The notes under the pieces were generated by a model. It did no database searches. It was not told where the DNA came from and was given only the letters and a program-made list of their open reading frames with translations. This document shows, one piece after another, positions 1 through 8,398 of a DNA stretch of 64,000 nt. Both the position numbers and the translations under genes were made by a program. Position 1 is the first letter of the stretch. Each line of letters starts with the position of its first letter. Source of the stretch: Rhodanobacter sp. C03 (GTDB taxonomy: Bacteria > Pseudomonadota > Gammaproteobacteria > Xanthomonadales > Rhodanobacteraceae); assembly GCF_002001175.1 (NCBI RefSeq), contig NZ_MUNT01000006.1, forward strand, positions 558,001 to 622,000. Direction: 5' to 3'.

Positions 1-381
1 AAGGAGCGCGAGGCCAAAGCCCGTTTCGATGAGGCTGCCGGGCAATACCGCATCACCGTGTTGAATGCGTTCCAGCAAGTGGAGGACAACCTCTCGCTAC
101 TGACCAACCTCAGCCGCGAAGCCCACGACGAGGATGATGCCGCGGCCGCCGCCAGGGAAGCGGCGCAGATCGCCACCAACCGTTACAGCGAAGGTGTGGT
201 CAATTATCTGGATGTGGTCACCGCGCAAACCAGCTATCTGCAAGCCAAACGCAACGCCGAACAAGTGCGCACGCGTCGCCTGCAAGCGAGTGTGAACCTG
301 ATCCGCGCGCTGGGTGGTGGCTGGAGCAACACGCGGATGGGCATCCCGGCATCGGGAGAACCAGTGGCGGTGGCTCGCTGA
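1..381 (+). CDS. TolC-family outer-membrane efflux protein, C-terminal part
   Basis: Open from the window edge in frame 1 to a TGA at 379-381, so only about the last 126 residues are seen. The sequence is largely helical and Ala/Gln/Glu-rich, with the pattern of the second periplasmic hairpin of TolC/NodT proteins (FQQVEDNLSLL, then RYSEGVVNYLDVVTAQTSYLQAKRN, here read in two pieces). The motif Y-x-x-G-x-x-x-Y-L-D/E-V is typical of outer-membrane factors of RND and ABC drug or metal efflux pumps. The usual length of the family is 450-500 residues, so most of the gene lies upstream. A strong terminator follows, which makes it the last gene of its operon. The substrate cannot be told from this piece. 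Confidence 0.85.
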   Translation, partial: KEREAKARFDEAAGQYRITVLNAFQQVEDNLSLLTNLSREAHDEDDAAAAAREAAQIATNRYSEGVVNYLDVVTAQTSYLQAKRNAEQVRTRRLQASVNLIRALGGGWSNTRMGIPASGEPVAVAR

Positions 382-401
382 GTTGCGCACTCTGAAACCA
401 T

Positions 402-437
402 GGAAAAGCAAACGGCGGCCTGTGGCCGCCGTTTTCC
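402..437 (+). terminator. Rho-independent terminator after the efflux gene
   Basis: A ten-base-pair GC-rich stem (aacggcggcc / ggccgccgtt, 411-433) closes on a three-base loop and is followed by a short T run (TTTTCC). The flanking ggaaaa and ttttcc extend the pairing, so it may act in both directions and also end the convergent porin transcript. Confidence 0.8.
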
Positions 438-539
438 ATCCTTGGGTCCAACTCCCTTGCGATAACCTTTGATGGCTTCAGCTTGCCACGCCGCCGTGAC
501 TGTTTCCGGTCAGCGGCATGACAAGCCGGTCACCGTCGA

Positions 540-1889
540 TCAGAACTTGTAAGCGAGCATCAGGCGGTTGTAGGTGAACGGCTTGTTGCCCGGATTCAGG
601 TTGTTGACGCCACCCGAGGATTTTTCCCAACGATCGCGGATCTGGAAGCCTTTGAGAAAGCCGCTGAAGTTGTAGATGATGTCGAAGTAGGTATCGTGGA
701 AGCTGCCGTTCAGATCGGTGGTGTACTTGGCGTAGGCGCCAACCAGCTGCAGGCTGTTGTCGAAGAAGCCGTAGGTCATCTTGGCTTTCCACGCGTGTCC
801 TGGGCCGGCTTCCACCAAGCCGCGAATCATCGAGGTGGTGTACAGCGGGTCCGTGGCGTAGTTGGCGGTGAACGGCGAGACGATCGAACCGTCGCCAATG
901 GCCGACGAGCCAGTCTCCTGCGAGACCTTGTTGTAGAACACATCGAACCGGCCGTTCGGGATCACCACGCCGAGGTCGGCGCCCCACGCGCTGCTGTCTA
1001 CCTTGGTGCCGGCGACGCCGTTGATCTTGAGCTTGTTGGCCACCAGCACGTTGTCGGAGCCACCACCACTTTCGGTCAGCGCCTGGAAACCGATGACCGG
1101 GTCGAAACCGGTACCGGTCTTGAACACATAGCTGCCGTCGGCGTAACCCATGCGGGCAAAATCGAGGAAGTCGTAGTACCAGCCCTGCGCTTTCAGGCCG
1201 CCGTTGACGTACGTGCTACCCAAAGCCCACGTGCCGCTGGTCTGTTTCGCGGTCAGCGGCAAGCCCTGGTTGCCACCGTAAAGCGTGTCGCCCTGGTAGG
1301 CCGCGTTGTAGTAGTTGTTGTCATTGAAGTAATCGCTGGAGGTGCGGCTCTTGTAGCTGAGTTCGCGGATACCGATGATGTCCCAGCCCTTCACTGGCGT
1401 GAAATCGGCGGTCAGGGCTTCATATGAATTGGGCGTCAGGCGGCCATCGCTGTTGCCCATCCACGGCGTATTCAGATACTGATAGCCGGCACGTGCCATG
1501 ACCCAGTCGTTCTTGTACTGCAGATAGGCCTGGCTCAGCGCCGTCAGCGAATCGCTGGCGCCCATCAGCGTGGTATCGACCCGCTTCGGATTGTCGGCCA
1601 GCGAGCCCAGTGCATTCGCACTCACCAGCGACGCGCCGGCACTGAAGCCATTCCACGAGGCGGTCTGTGCATTAAGCAGAATCGAGCCGCCGAAGGCACG
1701 CGCACTCGGCTTCGCCGCGACACTGTAATCATAGGTACGGTTGAAGTCATACAGACGAAGCTCACCGTCCACATGGCCCTGGGTGAAGAGGTCACTGAAG
1801 GTATTGATCGTACTGTCTTCGGCGTGCGCGCTGACACTAAGTGTGCCGAGCACGGCAGCGATGGCTACGGCGACGAATTTGTTGCGCAT
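540..1889 (-). CDS. OprD-family outer-membrane porin
   Basis: A 449-residue protein with a clear Sec signal peptide (MRNKFVAVAIAAVLGTLSVSAHA, cleaved after about residue 23) and a beta-barrel pattern of alternating residues ending in the aromatic C-terminus LMLAYKF typical of Bam-dependent barrels. The mature N-terminus (about 25-50, INTFSDLF then GELRLYDFNRTYDY) and repeated Tyr/Gly/Asn-rich strands match the OprD family of substrate-specific porins for basic amino acids, small peptides or organic acids. It stands alone, convergent with the efflux gene and divergent from RNase T, so the context does not indicate the substrate. Confidence 0.8.
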   Translation of the reverse strand: MRNKFVAVAIAAVLGTLSVSAHAEDSTINTFSDLFTQGHVDGELRLYDFNRTYDYSVAAKPSARAFGGSILLNAQTASWNGFSAGASLVSANALGSLADNPKRVDTTLMGASDSLTALSQAYLQYKNDWVMARAGYQYLNTPWMGNSDGRLTPNSYEALTADFTPVKGWDIIGIRELSYKSRTSSDYFNDNNYYNAAYQGDTLYGGNQGLPLTAKQTSGTWALGSTYVNGGLKAQGWYYDFLDFARMGYADGSYVFKTGTGFDPVIGFQALTESGGGSDNVLVANKLKINGVAGTKVDSSAWGADLGVVIPNGRFDVFYNKVSQETGSSAIGDGSIVSPFTANYATDPLYTTSMIRGLVEAGPGHAWKAKMTYGFFDNSLQLVGAYAKYTTDLNGSFHDTYFDIIYNFSGFLKGFQIRDRWEKSSGGVNNLNPGNKPFTYNRLMLAYKF

Positions 1890-2171
1890 GATCTGAAGCT
1901 CCGCATCGGGGACAAGAATGTCGTTCTACGGCGCTACACCCGTGGCTGTTACGAGCCACAGGCGGGTCAGCTGCACCGCACTTGTATTAAGTTTGTGTGA
2001 TGGATGTGACACTCCAATAAACCTCAAATGACAATAAGGTTACGGAGCGGCAGCACGAGTCCGCAGCGACGCCGGAAGATGACATAGCAAGAACACGCCA
2101 CCGCAAGACGATCCCCATACCCGTGAGGATCCATTCCGAAAGGGCCTGGAAGCTGCTGGTATGCTTGGCGC

Positions 2172-2831
2172 ATGCCTGATCTTTCCCGTTCTGTACACGT
2201 GCGTATGGCCGACCGCTTCCGTGGCTTCCTGCCGGTGGTGGTCGATGTCGAGACCGGCGGTTTCGATGCCGAACATGACGCCTTGCTGGAGATTGCTGCC
2301 GTACCGCTGACGATGGACGCAGACGGTTACCTGCACCTGCAACCGACGGTGTCGACGCATGTCGAGCCCTTCCCCGGTGCAAACCTGGATCCACGCTCGC
2401 TGGAAATCACCGGCATCGATCCGGATAACCCGCTGCGCGGCGCCTTGGCCGAGCGGCAGGCGCTGGATCACATCTTTCAGACAGTGCGCGAAGCCGTTCA
2501 CGCGGCTGGTTGCCAGCGCGCGATCTTGGTTGGCCACAACGCGGCGTTCGATCTCGGCTTTCTCAATCAGGCAGTGCGCCGTACCGGCCACAAGCGCAAC
2601 CCGTTTCACCCGTTCAGCTGCTTCGACACGGTGAGTTTCGGCGGCCTTGCCTATGGCCAGACGGTATTGAGCAAGGCGGTGCTGGCAGCCGGTCTTTCAT
2701 TTGACAGCCGCGAGGCGCATTCGGCGGTGTATGACGCCGAGCGCACGGCCGAGTTGTTCTGCCAAGTGGTCAACCGCTGGCGCCAGCTTGAATTGCTTGA
2801 GCAGGCCCAGCGCGGACTGGATGCCGCCTGA
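2172..2831 (+). CDS. rnt: Ribonuclease T (DEDDh 3'-5' exoribonuclease)
   Basis: 219 residues, the usual RNase T length. It trims the 3' ends of tRNA and other small stable RNAs (CCA turnover, 5S and 23S maturation) and acts as a dimer. The DEDDh motifs are visible: ExoI with [10 protein letters not shown] near residues 22-31, ExoII with [11 protein letters not shown] near 120-130, and ExoIII with [15 protein letters not shown] near 181-195, including the catalytic His and Asp. The [16 protein letters not shown] segment is characteristic of RNase T rather than DNA polymerase III epsilon. The ATG at 2172 is used here; an internal ATG at 2205 (MADRFRGF) is an alternative start. It is a single gene, 167 bases ahead of pstS. 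Confidence 0.93.
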   Translation: MPDLSRSVHVRMADRFRGFLPVVVDVETGGFDAEHDALLEIAAVPLTMDADGYLHLQPTVSTHVEPFPGANLDPRSLEITGIDPDNPLRGALAERQALDHIFQTVREAVHAAGCQRAILVGHNAAFDLGFLNQAVRRTGHKRNPFHPFSCFDTVSFGGLAYGQTVLSKAVLAAGLSFDSREAHSAVYDAERTAELFCQVVNRWRQLELLEQAQRGLDAA

Positions 2832-2904
2832 GCCCGCTGCCAGAGCGGTTTTTCAGCCCGCGCTGGCGCGATTTCATACGACCGTTGTGACAGTCCGTCG
2901 AACA

Positions 2905-2933
2905 CTGTCATCTGTCTGAAACATTCATTTCAT
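2905..2933 (+). promoter_or_regulatory. Pho box upstream of pstS
   Basis: Three 7-base units in the same direction, each followed by four bases: CTGTCAT (2905-2911), CTGAAAC (2916-2922) and ATTTCAT (2927-2933). The 11-base period matches PhoB-binding direct repeats (CTGTCAT-N4-CTGTCAT), with a perfect first unit. It lies 66-94 bases before pstS, the expected place for activation under phosphate starvation. Neither phoB nor phoR is in this window. Confidence 0.7.
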
Positions 2934-2998
2934 CCAATGGCAATACGAAAAGCCTGAAATGGCGGGGTCGCATCCTCTCGTCCCTCCAAGGAGCTACC

Positions 2999-4033
2999 GT
3001 GTTGACCTCCAGCAAATTCCCGATTCGCATCGCCGCCGTCGCTGCGCTCGCCGTGGCCTCGAGCTTCGGCATGGCCGCACAGGCTACCGACATCACCGGC
3101 GCCGGCTCCAGCTTCGTCTATCCGGTCATGTCCAAGTGGTCGGCTGCGTATGCCGAGAAGACCGGCAACCATCTCAACTACCAGTCGGTCGGTTCCGGCG
3201 CCGGCATCGCGCAGATCAAGGAAGGCACCATCGACTTCGGCGCCTCCGACGCCCCGATGAAAGCTGAAGACCTACAGACGCTCGGCCTCGGCCAGTTCCC
3301 GATCGTGGTCGGCGGCATCGTGCCGGTGGTCCATATCGCCGGCGTGCAGGCTGACCAGATCAAGCTGGACGGCGCCACCCTGGCGGACATCTTCCTCGGC
3401 AAGATCACCAACTGGAACGACCCGAAGATCGCCGCGCTGAACGCTGGCCTGAAGATTCCGGCCGGCAAGATCACCGTGGTGCATCGTTCGGATGGCTCGG
3501 GCACCTCGTTCAACTTCACCAACTTCCTGTCCAAGGTCAGCCCGGAATGGGCCGCCAAGGTGAAGTTCGGCACCGCCGTGGAATGGCCGGCCGGCGTGGG
3601 TGGCAAGGGCAATGAAGGCGTGTCGCAGTACGTGAACCAGATCCCGGGTGCAATCGGCTACGTCGAATACGCCTACGCCGTGAAGAACAAGATCGCCTGG
3701 GTCGACATGAAGAATGCCGCCGGCAACTTCATCAAGCCGAGCGCCGATGCCTTCGCTGCCGCTGCCGCCACCGCGGACTGGGCTTCGGCCAAGGACTTCA
3801 ACCTGATCATGACCAATGCACCGGGCGCCAAGGCGTGGCCGATCACTGCCACCACCTGGATGATCATGTACAAGACGCCGAAGAATGCCGTGAACAGCAA
3901 GGTCGCGTTCGACTTCTTCAAGTGGTCGCTCGAGCATGGCCAGCAGGATGCTGCTGCGCTGGACTACGTGCCGCTGCCGCCTGCCCTGGTCAGCAAGATC
4001 GAGGCTTACTGGGCTTCCGATTACAAGCATTGA
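2999..4033 (+). CDS. pstS: Periplasmic phosphate-binding protein PstS
   Basis: 344 residues; binds inorganic phosphate in the periplasm and delivers it to PstCA. There is a signal peptide (residues 1 to about 29, ending GMAAQA-TD), then the PstS signature ITGAGSSFVYPVMSKWSAAY with the phosphate-contacting GAGSS loop, and GSGAGIAQIKEGTIDFGASDAPM and HRSDGSGTSFNFTNFLS, both ligand-binding segments of the family. The start is GTG at 2999, placed seven bases after AAGGAG; the adjacent TTG is less likely. It is first in pstSCAB-phoU and preceded by a Pho box. The hairpins after it probably allow it to be made in excess of the membrane parts. Confidence 0.96.
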   Translation: MLTSSKFPIRIAAVAALAVASSFGMAAQATDITGAGSSFVYPVMSKWSAAYAEKTGNHLNYQSVGSGAGIAQIKEGTIDFGASDAPMKAEDLQTLGLGQFPIVVGGIVPVVHIAGVQADQIKLDGATLADIFLGKITNWNDPKIAALNAGLKIPAGKITVVHRSDGSGTSFNFTNFLSKVSPEWAAKVKFGTAVEWPAGVGGKGNEGVSQYVNQIPGAIGYVEYAYAVKNKIAWVDMKNAAGNFIKPSADAFAAAAATADWASAKDFNLIMTNAPGAKAWPITATTWMIMYKTPKNAVNSKVAFDFFKWSLEHGQQDAAALDYVPLPPALVSKIEAYWASDYKH

Positions 4034-4038
4034 GCCAC

Positions 4039-4117
4039 GATGAGGTGGCTTGATCACTCAAGCCACCTCATCAAGTAGTAAAAATGCGCGGCCGCCCTTT
4101 CACGGAAGGGCGGCTTT
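4039..4117 (+). terminator. Two hairpins between pstS and pstC (attenuation/mRNA stability)
   Basis: The first is a perfect 15-bp stem with loop TCAC (4039-4053 with 4058-4072). The second is a GC-rich 9-bp stem (4091-4099 with 4106-4114) followed by TTTCC. The second looks like a partial terminator. Such structures after pstS are known to protect the pstS message and lower read-through into pstCAB; that role here is inferred from position. Confidence 0.6.
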
Positions 4118-4181
4118 CCGCTGAAACGAATCATCCACAGCGCATGCCGTATTGAACGCTTCACCGAGGACTGCATCGCAC

Positions 4182-5201
4182 ATGTCAGCTCAACCCGGCA
4201 CCATCGCGCCCTCGCTCATCCAGGAGCAGCGCAGTCGCCGCGACGCCCGCCACGAGCGGCTGTTCCGCTGGTTGCTGAAAGGCTGTGCCCTGCTGGTGCT
4301 GGCTGCCCTGCTTGGTGCCGCCGGTGCCACGCTGTGGGGTGGCCGCAGTGCCTTTGCCACGTTCGGCTGGCACTTCCTGGTCAGCACGTCATGGGATCCG
4401 GGCAATGATGTCTACGGCGCACTGGTGCCGGTGTACGGCACGATTGCCACCTCGCTGATTGCGTTGCTTATTGCGGTGCCAGTGAGCTTCGGCATCGCGC
4501 TCTATCTTTCCGAGGTGGCGCCCGCCTGGCTGCGCACACCGGTCGCTTCGGCGATCGAACTGCTGGCCGGCATCCCCTCGATCATCTACGGCATGTGGGG
4601 CCTCTTCATTTTCGCCCCGTTCTTTGCCAACCATATCAAGCCGTGGCTGACCAACAACCTCGGCGACCAGCCCGATGACGGCAAGCTGTCATGGGTAGCC
4701 CAGCATGTGCCGTTCGTCGGCAAGCTGTTCGGTAGCAGCTATCCGTTCGGCGCCAGCATCCTGGTTGCCGGTATCGTGCTGGCGATCATGATCATCCCGT
4801 TCATTTCCTCGGTGATGCGCGAAGTATTCCAGACCGTACCGACCCGGTTGAAGGAGTCGGCCTATGCGTTGGGTTCCAGCACCTGGGAAGTGTCGTGGGA
4901 CATCGTGTTGCCGTATACCCGCTCGGCGGTGATCGGTGGCATCTTCCTCGGCCTCGGCCGTGCGCTCGGCGAAACGATGGCGGTGACCTTCGTGCTCGGC
5001 AATGCGATGACGCTGTCGGCCTCGCTGCTCGATCCGGGCACATCGATCGCCTCGACCATCGCGAACCAGTTCAGCGAAGCGTCCGGTCTGCAGAAATCGT
5101 CGCTGATGGCGCTGGCCTTCCTGCTGTTCGTGGTCACCTTCTTCGTGCTGCTGATCGCGCGACTGATGCTGCGCCAGCTGGCCAAAAAGGAAGGCAGCTG
5201 A
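4182..5201 (+). CDS. pstC: Phosphate ABC transporter permease PstC
   Basis: 339 residues from the ATG at 4182 (MSAQPGTIAPS), with GAGGA 12 bases upstream; an in-frame TTG at 4152 would add ten residues but has no better site. One of the two membrane subunits of the high-affinity phosphate importer. A first transmembrane helix lies near residues 30-52, followed by five more, with the EAA loop near REVFQTVPTRLKESAYALG, and the typical ELLAGIPSIIYGMWGLF and GRALGETMAVTFVLGN segments. The stop TGA overlaps the ATG of pstA (ATGA-type overlap at 5199-5203), so the two are translationally coupled. Confidence 0.95.
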   Translation: MSAQPGTIAPSLIQEQRSRRDARHERLFRWLLKGCALLVLAALLGAAGATLWGGRSAFATFGWHFLVSTSWDPGNDVYGALVPVYGTIATSLIALLIAVPVSFGIALYLSEVAPAWLRTPVASAIELLAGIPSIIYGMWGLFIFAPFFANHIKPWLTNNLGDQPDDGKLSWVAQHVPFVGKLFGSSYPFGASILVAGIVLAIMIIPFISSVMREVFQTVPTRLKESAYALGSSTWEVSWDIVLPYTRSAVIGGIFLGLGRALGETMAVTFVLGNAMTLSASLLDPGTSIASTIANQFSEASGLQKSSLMALAFLLFVVTFFVLLIARLMLRQLAKKEGS

Positions 5202-6067
5202 TGAGCACGATCTATCTGCGGAGGCGTATCACCAACTGGCTGGCGATGGGGTTGAGCATGCTGGCCACCCTGATCGGGCTCGCGTTCCTGGCCTGGATCC
5301 TGTGGGAAACCCTGCGCCAGGGCATCAGCGCGCTGAATCTGAAACTATTCACCAGGATCACCGCGAACGGCGCCGATGGTGGCCTCGCCAATGCGATGGT
5401 CGGCAGCCTGATCATCAACTTCATCGGCATCGCGATCGCCACACCGATCGGTGTGCTGGCCGGCACCTGGCTGGCCGAGTACGCCAACCGCACCAAGCTG
5501 GGCGAGACGATCCGTTTCCTCAACGACATCCTGTTGTCGGCACCGTCGATCGTGATGGGCCTGTTCGTCTACACCATCATCGTGTTGCCGAGCACGGCGC
5601 TGACCCACGGCTCGACCTCGTTCTCCGGCTTTGCCGGTGGCGTGGCGCTGGCGCTGATCGCGTTACCCGTCATCGTACGCACTACCGACGAGATGCTGCG
5701 GCTGGTGCCTTCCACATTGCGCGAAGCGGCGCTGTCGCTGGGCGTGCCTCAATGGAAGCTGACCCTGCAGATCCTGATCCGCGCGGCGCGCTCGGGCATC
5801 ATCACCGGTGTGTTGCTGGCGCTGGCGCGGATCAGCGGCGAGACCGCGCCGCTGCTGTTCACCGCGTTCGGCAACAACTACATGGCGATCAATCCGATCG
5901 ACAAGATGTCCAGCCTGCCGCAGATCATCTACCAGTACGCCAACGACCCGGGCGACGACCTGCACGCCATGGCGTGGGCTGGTGCCTTCGTGGTCACCAT
6001 GTTCGTGTTGCTACTCAGCCTCGCTTCCCGTCTGGTCCTTTCCCGCTCCAAGGTGTCCCATGACTGA
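5201..6067 (+). CDS. pstA: Phosphate ABC transporter permease PstA
   Basis: 288 residues from the ATG at 5201, which overlaps the pstC stop. Second membrane subunit of the Pst importer. It has six predicted membrane helices, the PstA segments [18 protein letters not shown] and [16 protein letters not shown], and the EAA loop [18 protein letters not shown] that contacts PstB. An upstream reading frame continues back into pstC from 4895, but this is overprinted sequence; the homologous N-terminus begins at MSTIYLRRR. Its last codons overlap the start of pstB by eight bases. Confidence 0.95.
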   Translation: MSTIYLRRRITNWLAMGLSMLATLIGLAFLAWILWETLRQGISALNLKLFTRITANGADGGLANAMVGSLIINFIGIAIATPIGVLAGTWLAEYANRTKLGETIRFLNDILLSAPSIVMGLFVYTIIVLPSTALTHGSTSFSGFAGGVALALIALPVIVRTTDEMLRLVPSTLREAALSLGVPQWKLTLQILIRAARSGIITGVLLALARISGETAPLLFTAFGNNYMAINPIDKMSSLPQIIYQYANDPGDDLHAMAWAGAFVVTMFVLLLSLASRLVLSRSKVSHD

Positions 6068-6869
6068 TTCCGCCCTCGCCACGAATCCGGCGCAGGTGGC
6101 GGCCGCATCGGCTGTCGCGCCCAAACTCACCGTGCGCGACCTGCACTTCTACTACAACGGTTTCCATGCGCTGAAAGGCATCAACATGGACATCCCGGAG
6201 AAGAAGGTCACCGCGATCATCGGGCCTTCCGGCTGCGGCAAGTCGACCCTTCTGCGCATCTTCAACCGCATCTACGCGATCTATCCGAAGCTCGAGGCGA
6301 AGGGTGAGATCGTGCTGGATGGTGAAAACATCCTCGACCCGCGCTATTCGATGAATCGCCTGCGCGGCAAGGTCGGCATGGTGTTCCAGAAGCCGGTGCC
6401 GTTCCCGATGACGATCTTCGAGAACGTCGCCTACGGCATCCGCCATCACGAAAAGCTGTCCAAAGCCGACATGACCGGTCGCGTCGAGCAGGCACTGCGC
6501 AGCGCCGCGTTGTGGGACGAGGTGAAGGACAAGCTCAAGCAGAACGCACTCGGCCTCTCCGGCGGCCAGCAGCAGCGCCTGTGCATCGCCCGCGCGATCG
6601 CGCTGAAACCCGAAGTGCTGTTGCTGGACGAGCCCACCTCGGCGCTCGATCCGATCGCCACCGGCCGCATCGAGCAATTGGTCGAAGAACTGAAGAACGA
6701 GTTCACCATCGTCATCGTCACCCACAACATGCAGCAGGCGGCGCGCTGTTCCGATCTCACCGCGTTCATGTACATGGGCGAGCTGATCGAGTTCGACGGC
6801 ACCGAGAAGATCTTCACCAAGCCGGGCAAGAAGCAGACCGAGGATTACATCACCGGCCGCTTCGGCTGA
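6060..6869 (+). CDS. pstB: Phosphate ABC transporter ATPase PstB
   Basis: 269 residues from the ATG at 6060, which overlaps the pstA stop. It carries Walker A GPSGCGKS (near residues 53-60), the ABC signature LSGGQQQR, Walker [14 protein letters not shown] and the H-loop [17 protein letters not shown], so all catalytic parts are present. The segment [21 protein letters not shown] between Walker A and the signature is typical of PstB. Hydrolyses ATP to drive phosphate import through PstCA. Confidence 0.97.
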   Translation: MTDSALATNPAQVAAASAVAPKLTVRDLHFYYNGFHALKGINMDIPEKKVTAIIGPSGCGKSTLLRIFNRIYAIYPKLEAKGEIVLDGENILDPRYSMNRLRGKVGMVFQKPVPFPMTIFENVAYGIRHHEKLSKADMTGRVEQALRSAALWDEVKDKLKQNALGLSGGQQQRLCIARAIALKPEVLLLDEPTSALDPIATGRIEQLVEELKNEFTIVIVTHNMQQAARCSDLTAFMYMGELIEFDGTEKIFTKPGKKQTEDYITGRFG

Positions 6870-6886
6870 TCACACAGGACATCACC

Positions 6887-7612
6887 ATGAGCGGCAGCAG
6901 CAAAGAACACATCATCAAGAGCTACGACGACGAACTGACCCGGCTCACTGGTGAGATCGTGCGCATGGGCGAGCTGTCGGTAAGCCAGCTGGAAGCGGCG
7001 ATCGACGTGGTCGAGCGGCGCGACGAGCGTGCTGCACAACGCGTGGTCGGCAACGACGACGCGATCGACCAGCTCGAGCAGGACATCAGCCACGACGTGG
7101 TGCGCCTGCTGGCGCTGCGTGCGCCGATGGCCGGCGACCTGCGCAACGTGTTTGCCGCGCTGCGCATCGCCGCCGACATCGAGCGCATCGGCGACTACGC
7201 CGCCAACGTGGCCAAGCGTTCGATCCCGCTATCGATGGTCGCACCGGTGGGTCCTGTCGGTGGCCTTGGCTACCTGGCCGAACTGGCCGCGTCCGAAGTG
7301 CGTGAAGTCTTGCTGGCCTATCGCGACCGCGATGCCGAGCGCGCCTATCAGGTATGGAAGGACGACGTGGTGCTGGACGAGGCCTATACCGGCTACTTCC
7401 GCCAGTTGCTGACCTACATGATGGAAGACCCGCGCAACATCACGCCATGCACCCACCTGCTGTTCATGGCCAAGAACATCGAACGGATCGGTGACCACGC
7501 CACCAACATCGCCGAAAACGTGTGGTTCCAGGTCACCGGCGAACCGCTGACCAAGCAGCGTAGCAAGGGCGACCTGACCTCGAATCCGGAAATGACCAAG
7601 CTGGGCGAGTAA
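6887..7612 (+). CDS. phoU: Phosphate signalling protein PhoU
   Basis: 241 residues, 17 bases after pstB. Two PhoU three-helix repeats are visible; each has the metal-binding E/D-x-x-x-D pattern (ADIERIGDYAANVAKR near 98-113 and KNIERIGDHATNIAENVW near 195-212). PhoU links Pst transport activity to inhibition of the PhoR kinase and restrains phosphate uptake. The start MSGSSKEHIIKSYDDEL matches the family; the frame is open further upstream inside pstB but that part is not homologous. It ends the operon. Confidence 0.96.
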   Translation: MSGSSKEHIIKSYDDELTRLTGEIVRMGELSVSQLEAAIDVVERRDERAAQRVVGNDDAIDQLEQDISHDVVRLLALRAPMAGDLRNVFAALRIAADIERIGDYAANVAKRSIPLSMVAPVGPVGGLGYLAELAASEVREVLLAYRDRDAERAYQVWKDDVVLDEAYTGYFRQLLTYMMEDPRNITPCTHLLFMAKNIERIGDHATNIAENVWFQVTGEPLTKQRSKGDLTSNPEMTKLGE

Positions 7613-7632
7613 CCCCAGCGCGTACGGTGCTC

Positions 7633-7709
7633 CGTAGGGCGGGCACTGCCCGCCGCCTTTTGTAGTTGAATGATTTCCCACGAGAGCGGCGGGCAATGCC
7701 CGCCCTACG
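7633..7709. repeat. Inverted pair of a GTAGGGCGGGC palindromic repeat
   Basis: Two arms, CGTAGGGCGGGCACTGCCCG (from 7633) and its near-complement GGCGGGCAATGCCCGCCCTACG (ending at 7709), face each other. Each arm is itself palindromic. This is a different family from the GTAGGAGCGGCTTCAGCCGC copies elsewhere in the window. It lies between the convergent phoU and gdx genes and may serve as a transcription end. Confidence 0.75.
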
Positions 7710-7725
7710 AAACGAAATTACGCTC

Positions 7726-8046
7726 CTACGAGCTGGCGGTGAACTTGAGCCCGACGATACCGACCACGATCAGTGCGACGCACAGCAGCCGCGGCAATGT
7801 CGCCGGATCACCGAACAACACGATGCCGAGCGCCACTGCGCCAACCGCACCGATACCGGTCCAGATCGCGTAAGCCGTGCCGATCGGCAGCGTCTTCACC
7901 GCCATCGCCAGCAGCACGATGCTGATGACCATCGCCGTCACCGTGCCGACCGTCGGCCACAGCCGGGTAAAGCCCTCGGTGTACTTGAGGCCGATCGCCC
8001 AGACCACTTCGAACAGACCAGCCAGCAGCAGATAGATCCACGCCAT
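7726..8046 (-). CDS. sugE: Small multidrug resistance family guanidinium exporter (Gdx/SugE)
   Basis: 106 residues from the ATG at 8046 ([26 protein letters not shown]), with GAGGAG 6-11 bases upstream. Four membrane helices. The membrane-embedded glutamate in [14 protein letters not shown] is the substrate-coupling Glu of SMR proteins, and the [13 protein letters not shown] and [12 protein letters not shown] segments place it in the SugE/Gdx branch rather than the EmrE polyaromatic-drug branch. Gdx proteins exchange guanidinium for two protons. The guanidine-II riboswitch directly upstream is independent support. The reading frame is open further upstream through the riboswitch but that part is not coding. 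Confidence 0.92.
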   Translation of the reverse strand: MAWIYLLLAGLFEVVWAIGLKYTEGFTRLWPTVGTVTAMVISIVLLAMAVKTLPIGTAYAIWTGIGAVGAVALGIVLFGDPATLPRLLCVALIVVGIVGLKFTASS

Positions 8047-8065
8047 GTCGACGCTCCTCTGTTTG

Positions 8066-8114
8066 TGGCAGGGCCGTCCCCGCGATGGAAGATGCGAGGG
8101 GTCGTCCCCGCGCC
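8066..8114 (-). promoter_or_regulatory. Guanidine-II (mini-ykkC) riboswitch controlling gdx
   Basis: On the minus strand two small hairpins follow one another, each capped by an ACGR tetraloop. Hairpin 1: GGGG-ACGA-CCCC (8109-8098), extended after a mismatch by a GCG/CGC pair. Hairpin 2: GCGGGG-ACGG-CCCTGC (8083-8068). They are ten bases apart, and the GAGGAG ribosome site begins about ten bases after hairpin 2. Two ACGR-capped hairpins just before a Shine-Dalgarno site is the full consensus of the guanidine-II class, in which ligand binding pairs the loops and frees the ribosome site. The downstream gene is a SugE/Gdx exporter, the usual partner. Confidence 0.9.
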
Positions 8115-8128
8115 AGCGCGAACCGCCG

Positions 8129-8398
8129 TTACGGCAGCTCGTCGGTTTCGCGACGGCGCTTGATGCCACGCACCATGCCGTAGCTGCCGATCAGCAACCA
8201 CGCCACCTGCATGATGAAAGCCGCCAGGTTGAAATTACCGAAGCAGAGCGACAGCATCACCCCGATCGCGCCGAGGATATTCATCAGCTGATAGATCAGG
8301 CCGTTGCCTTGCAGCTTGCGTTCCTGCAGCAGGAAAAACGCCAGCAGTACCAGCGCCACGCCGATATAGCCGGCCCAGTCATACCAGAACAGGTTCAT
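8129..8398 (-). CDS. CBU_0592-type small membrane protein
   Basis: 89 residues from the ATG at 8398, whose ATGA overlaps the rlmB stop, so it is translationally coupled to rlmB. Three hydrophobic segments (about residues 9-23, 36-52 and 56-75) with a charged C-terminal tail. It resembles the conserved small integral membrane proteins annotated as the CBU_0592 family; function is unknown. It lies between rlmB and the guanidine riboswitch on the same strand. Confidence 0.7.
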   Translation of the reverse strand: MNLFWYDWAGYIGVALVLLAFFLLQERKLQGNGLIYQLMNILGAIGVMLSLCFGNFNLAAFIMQVAWLLIGSYGMVRGIKRRRETDELP

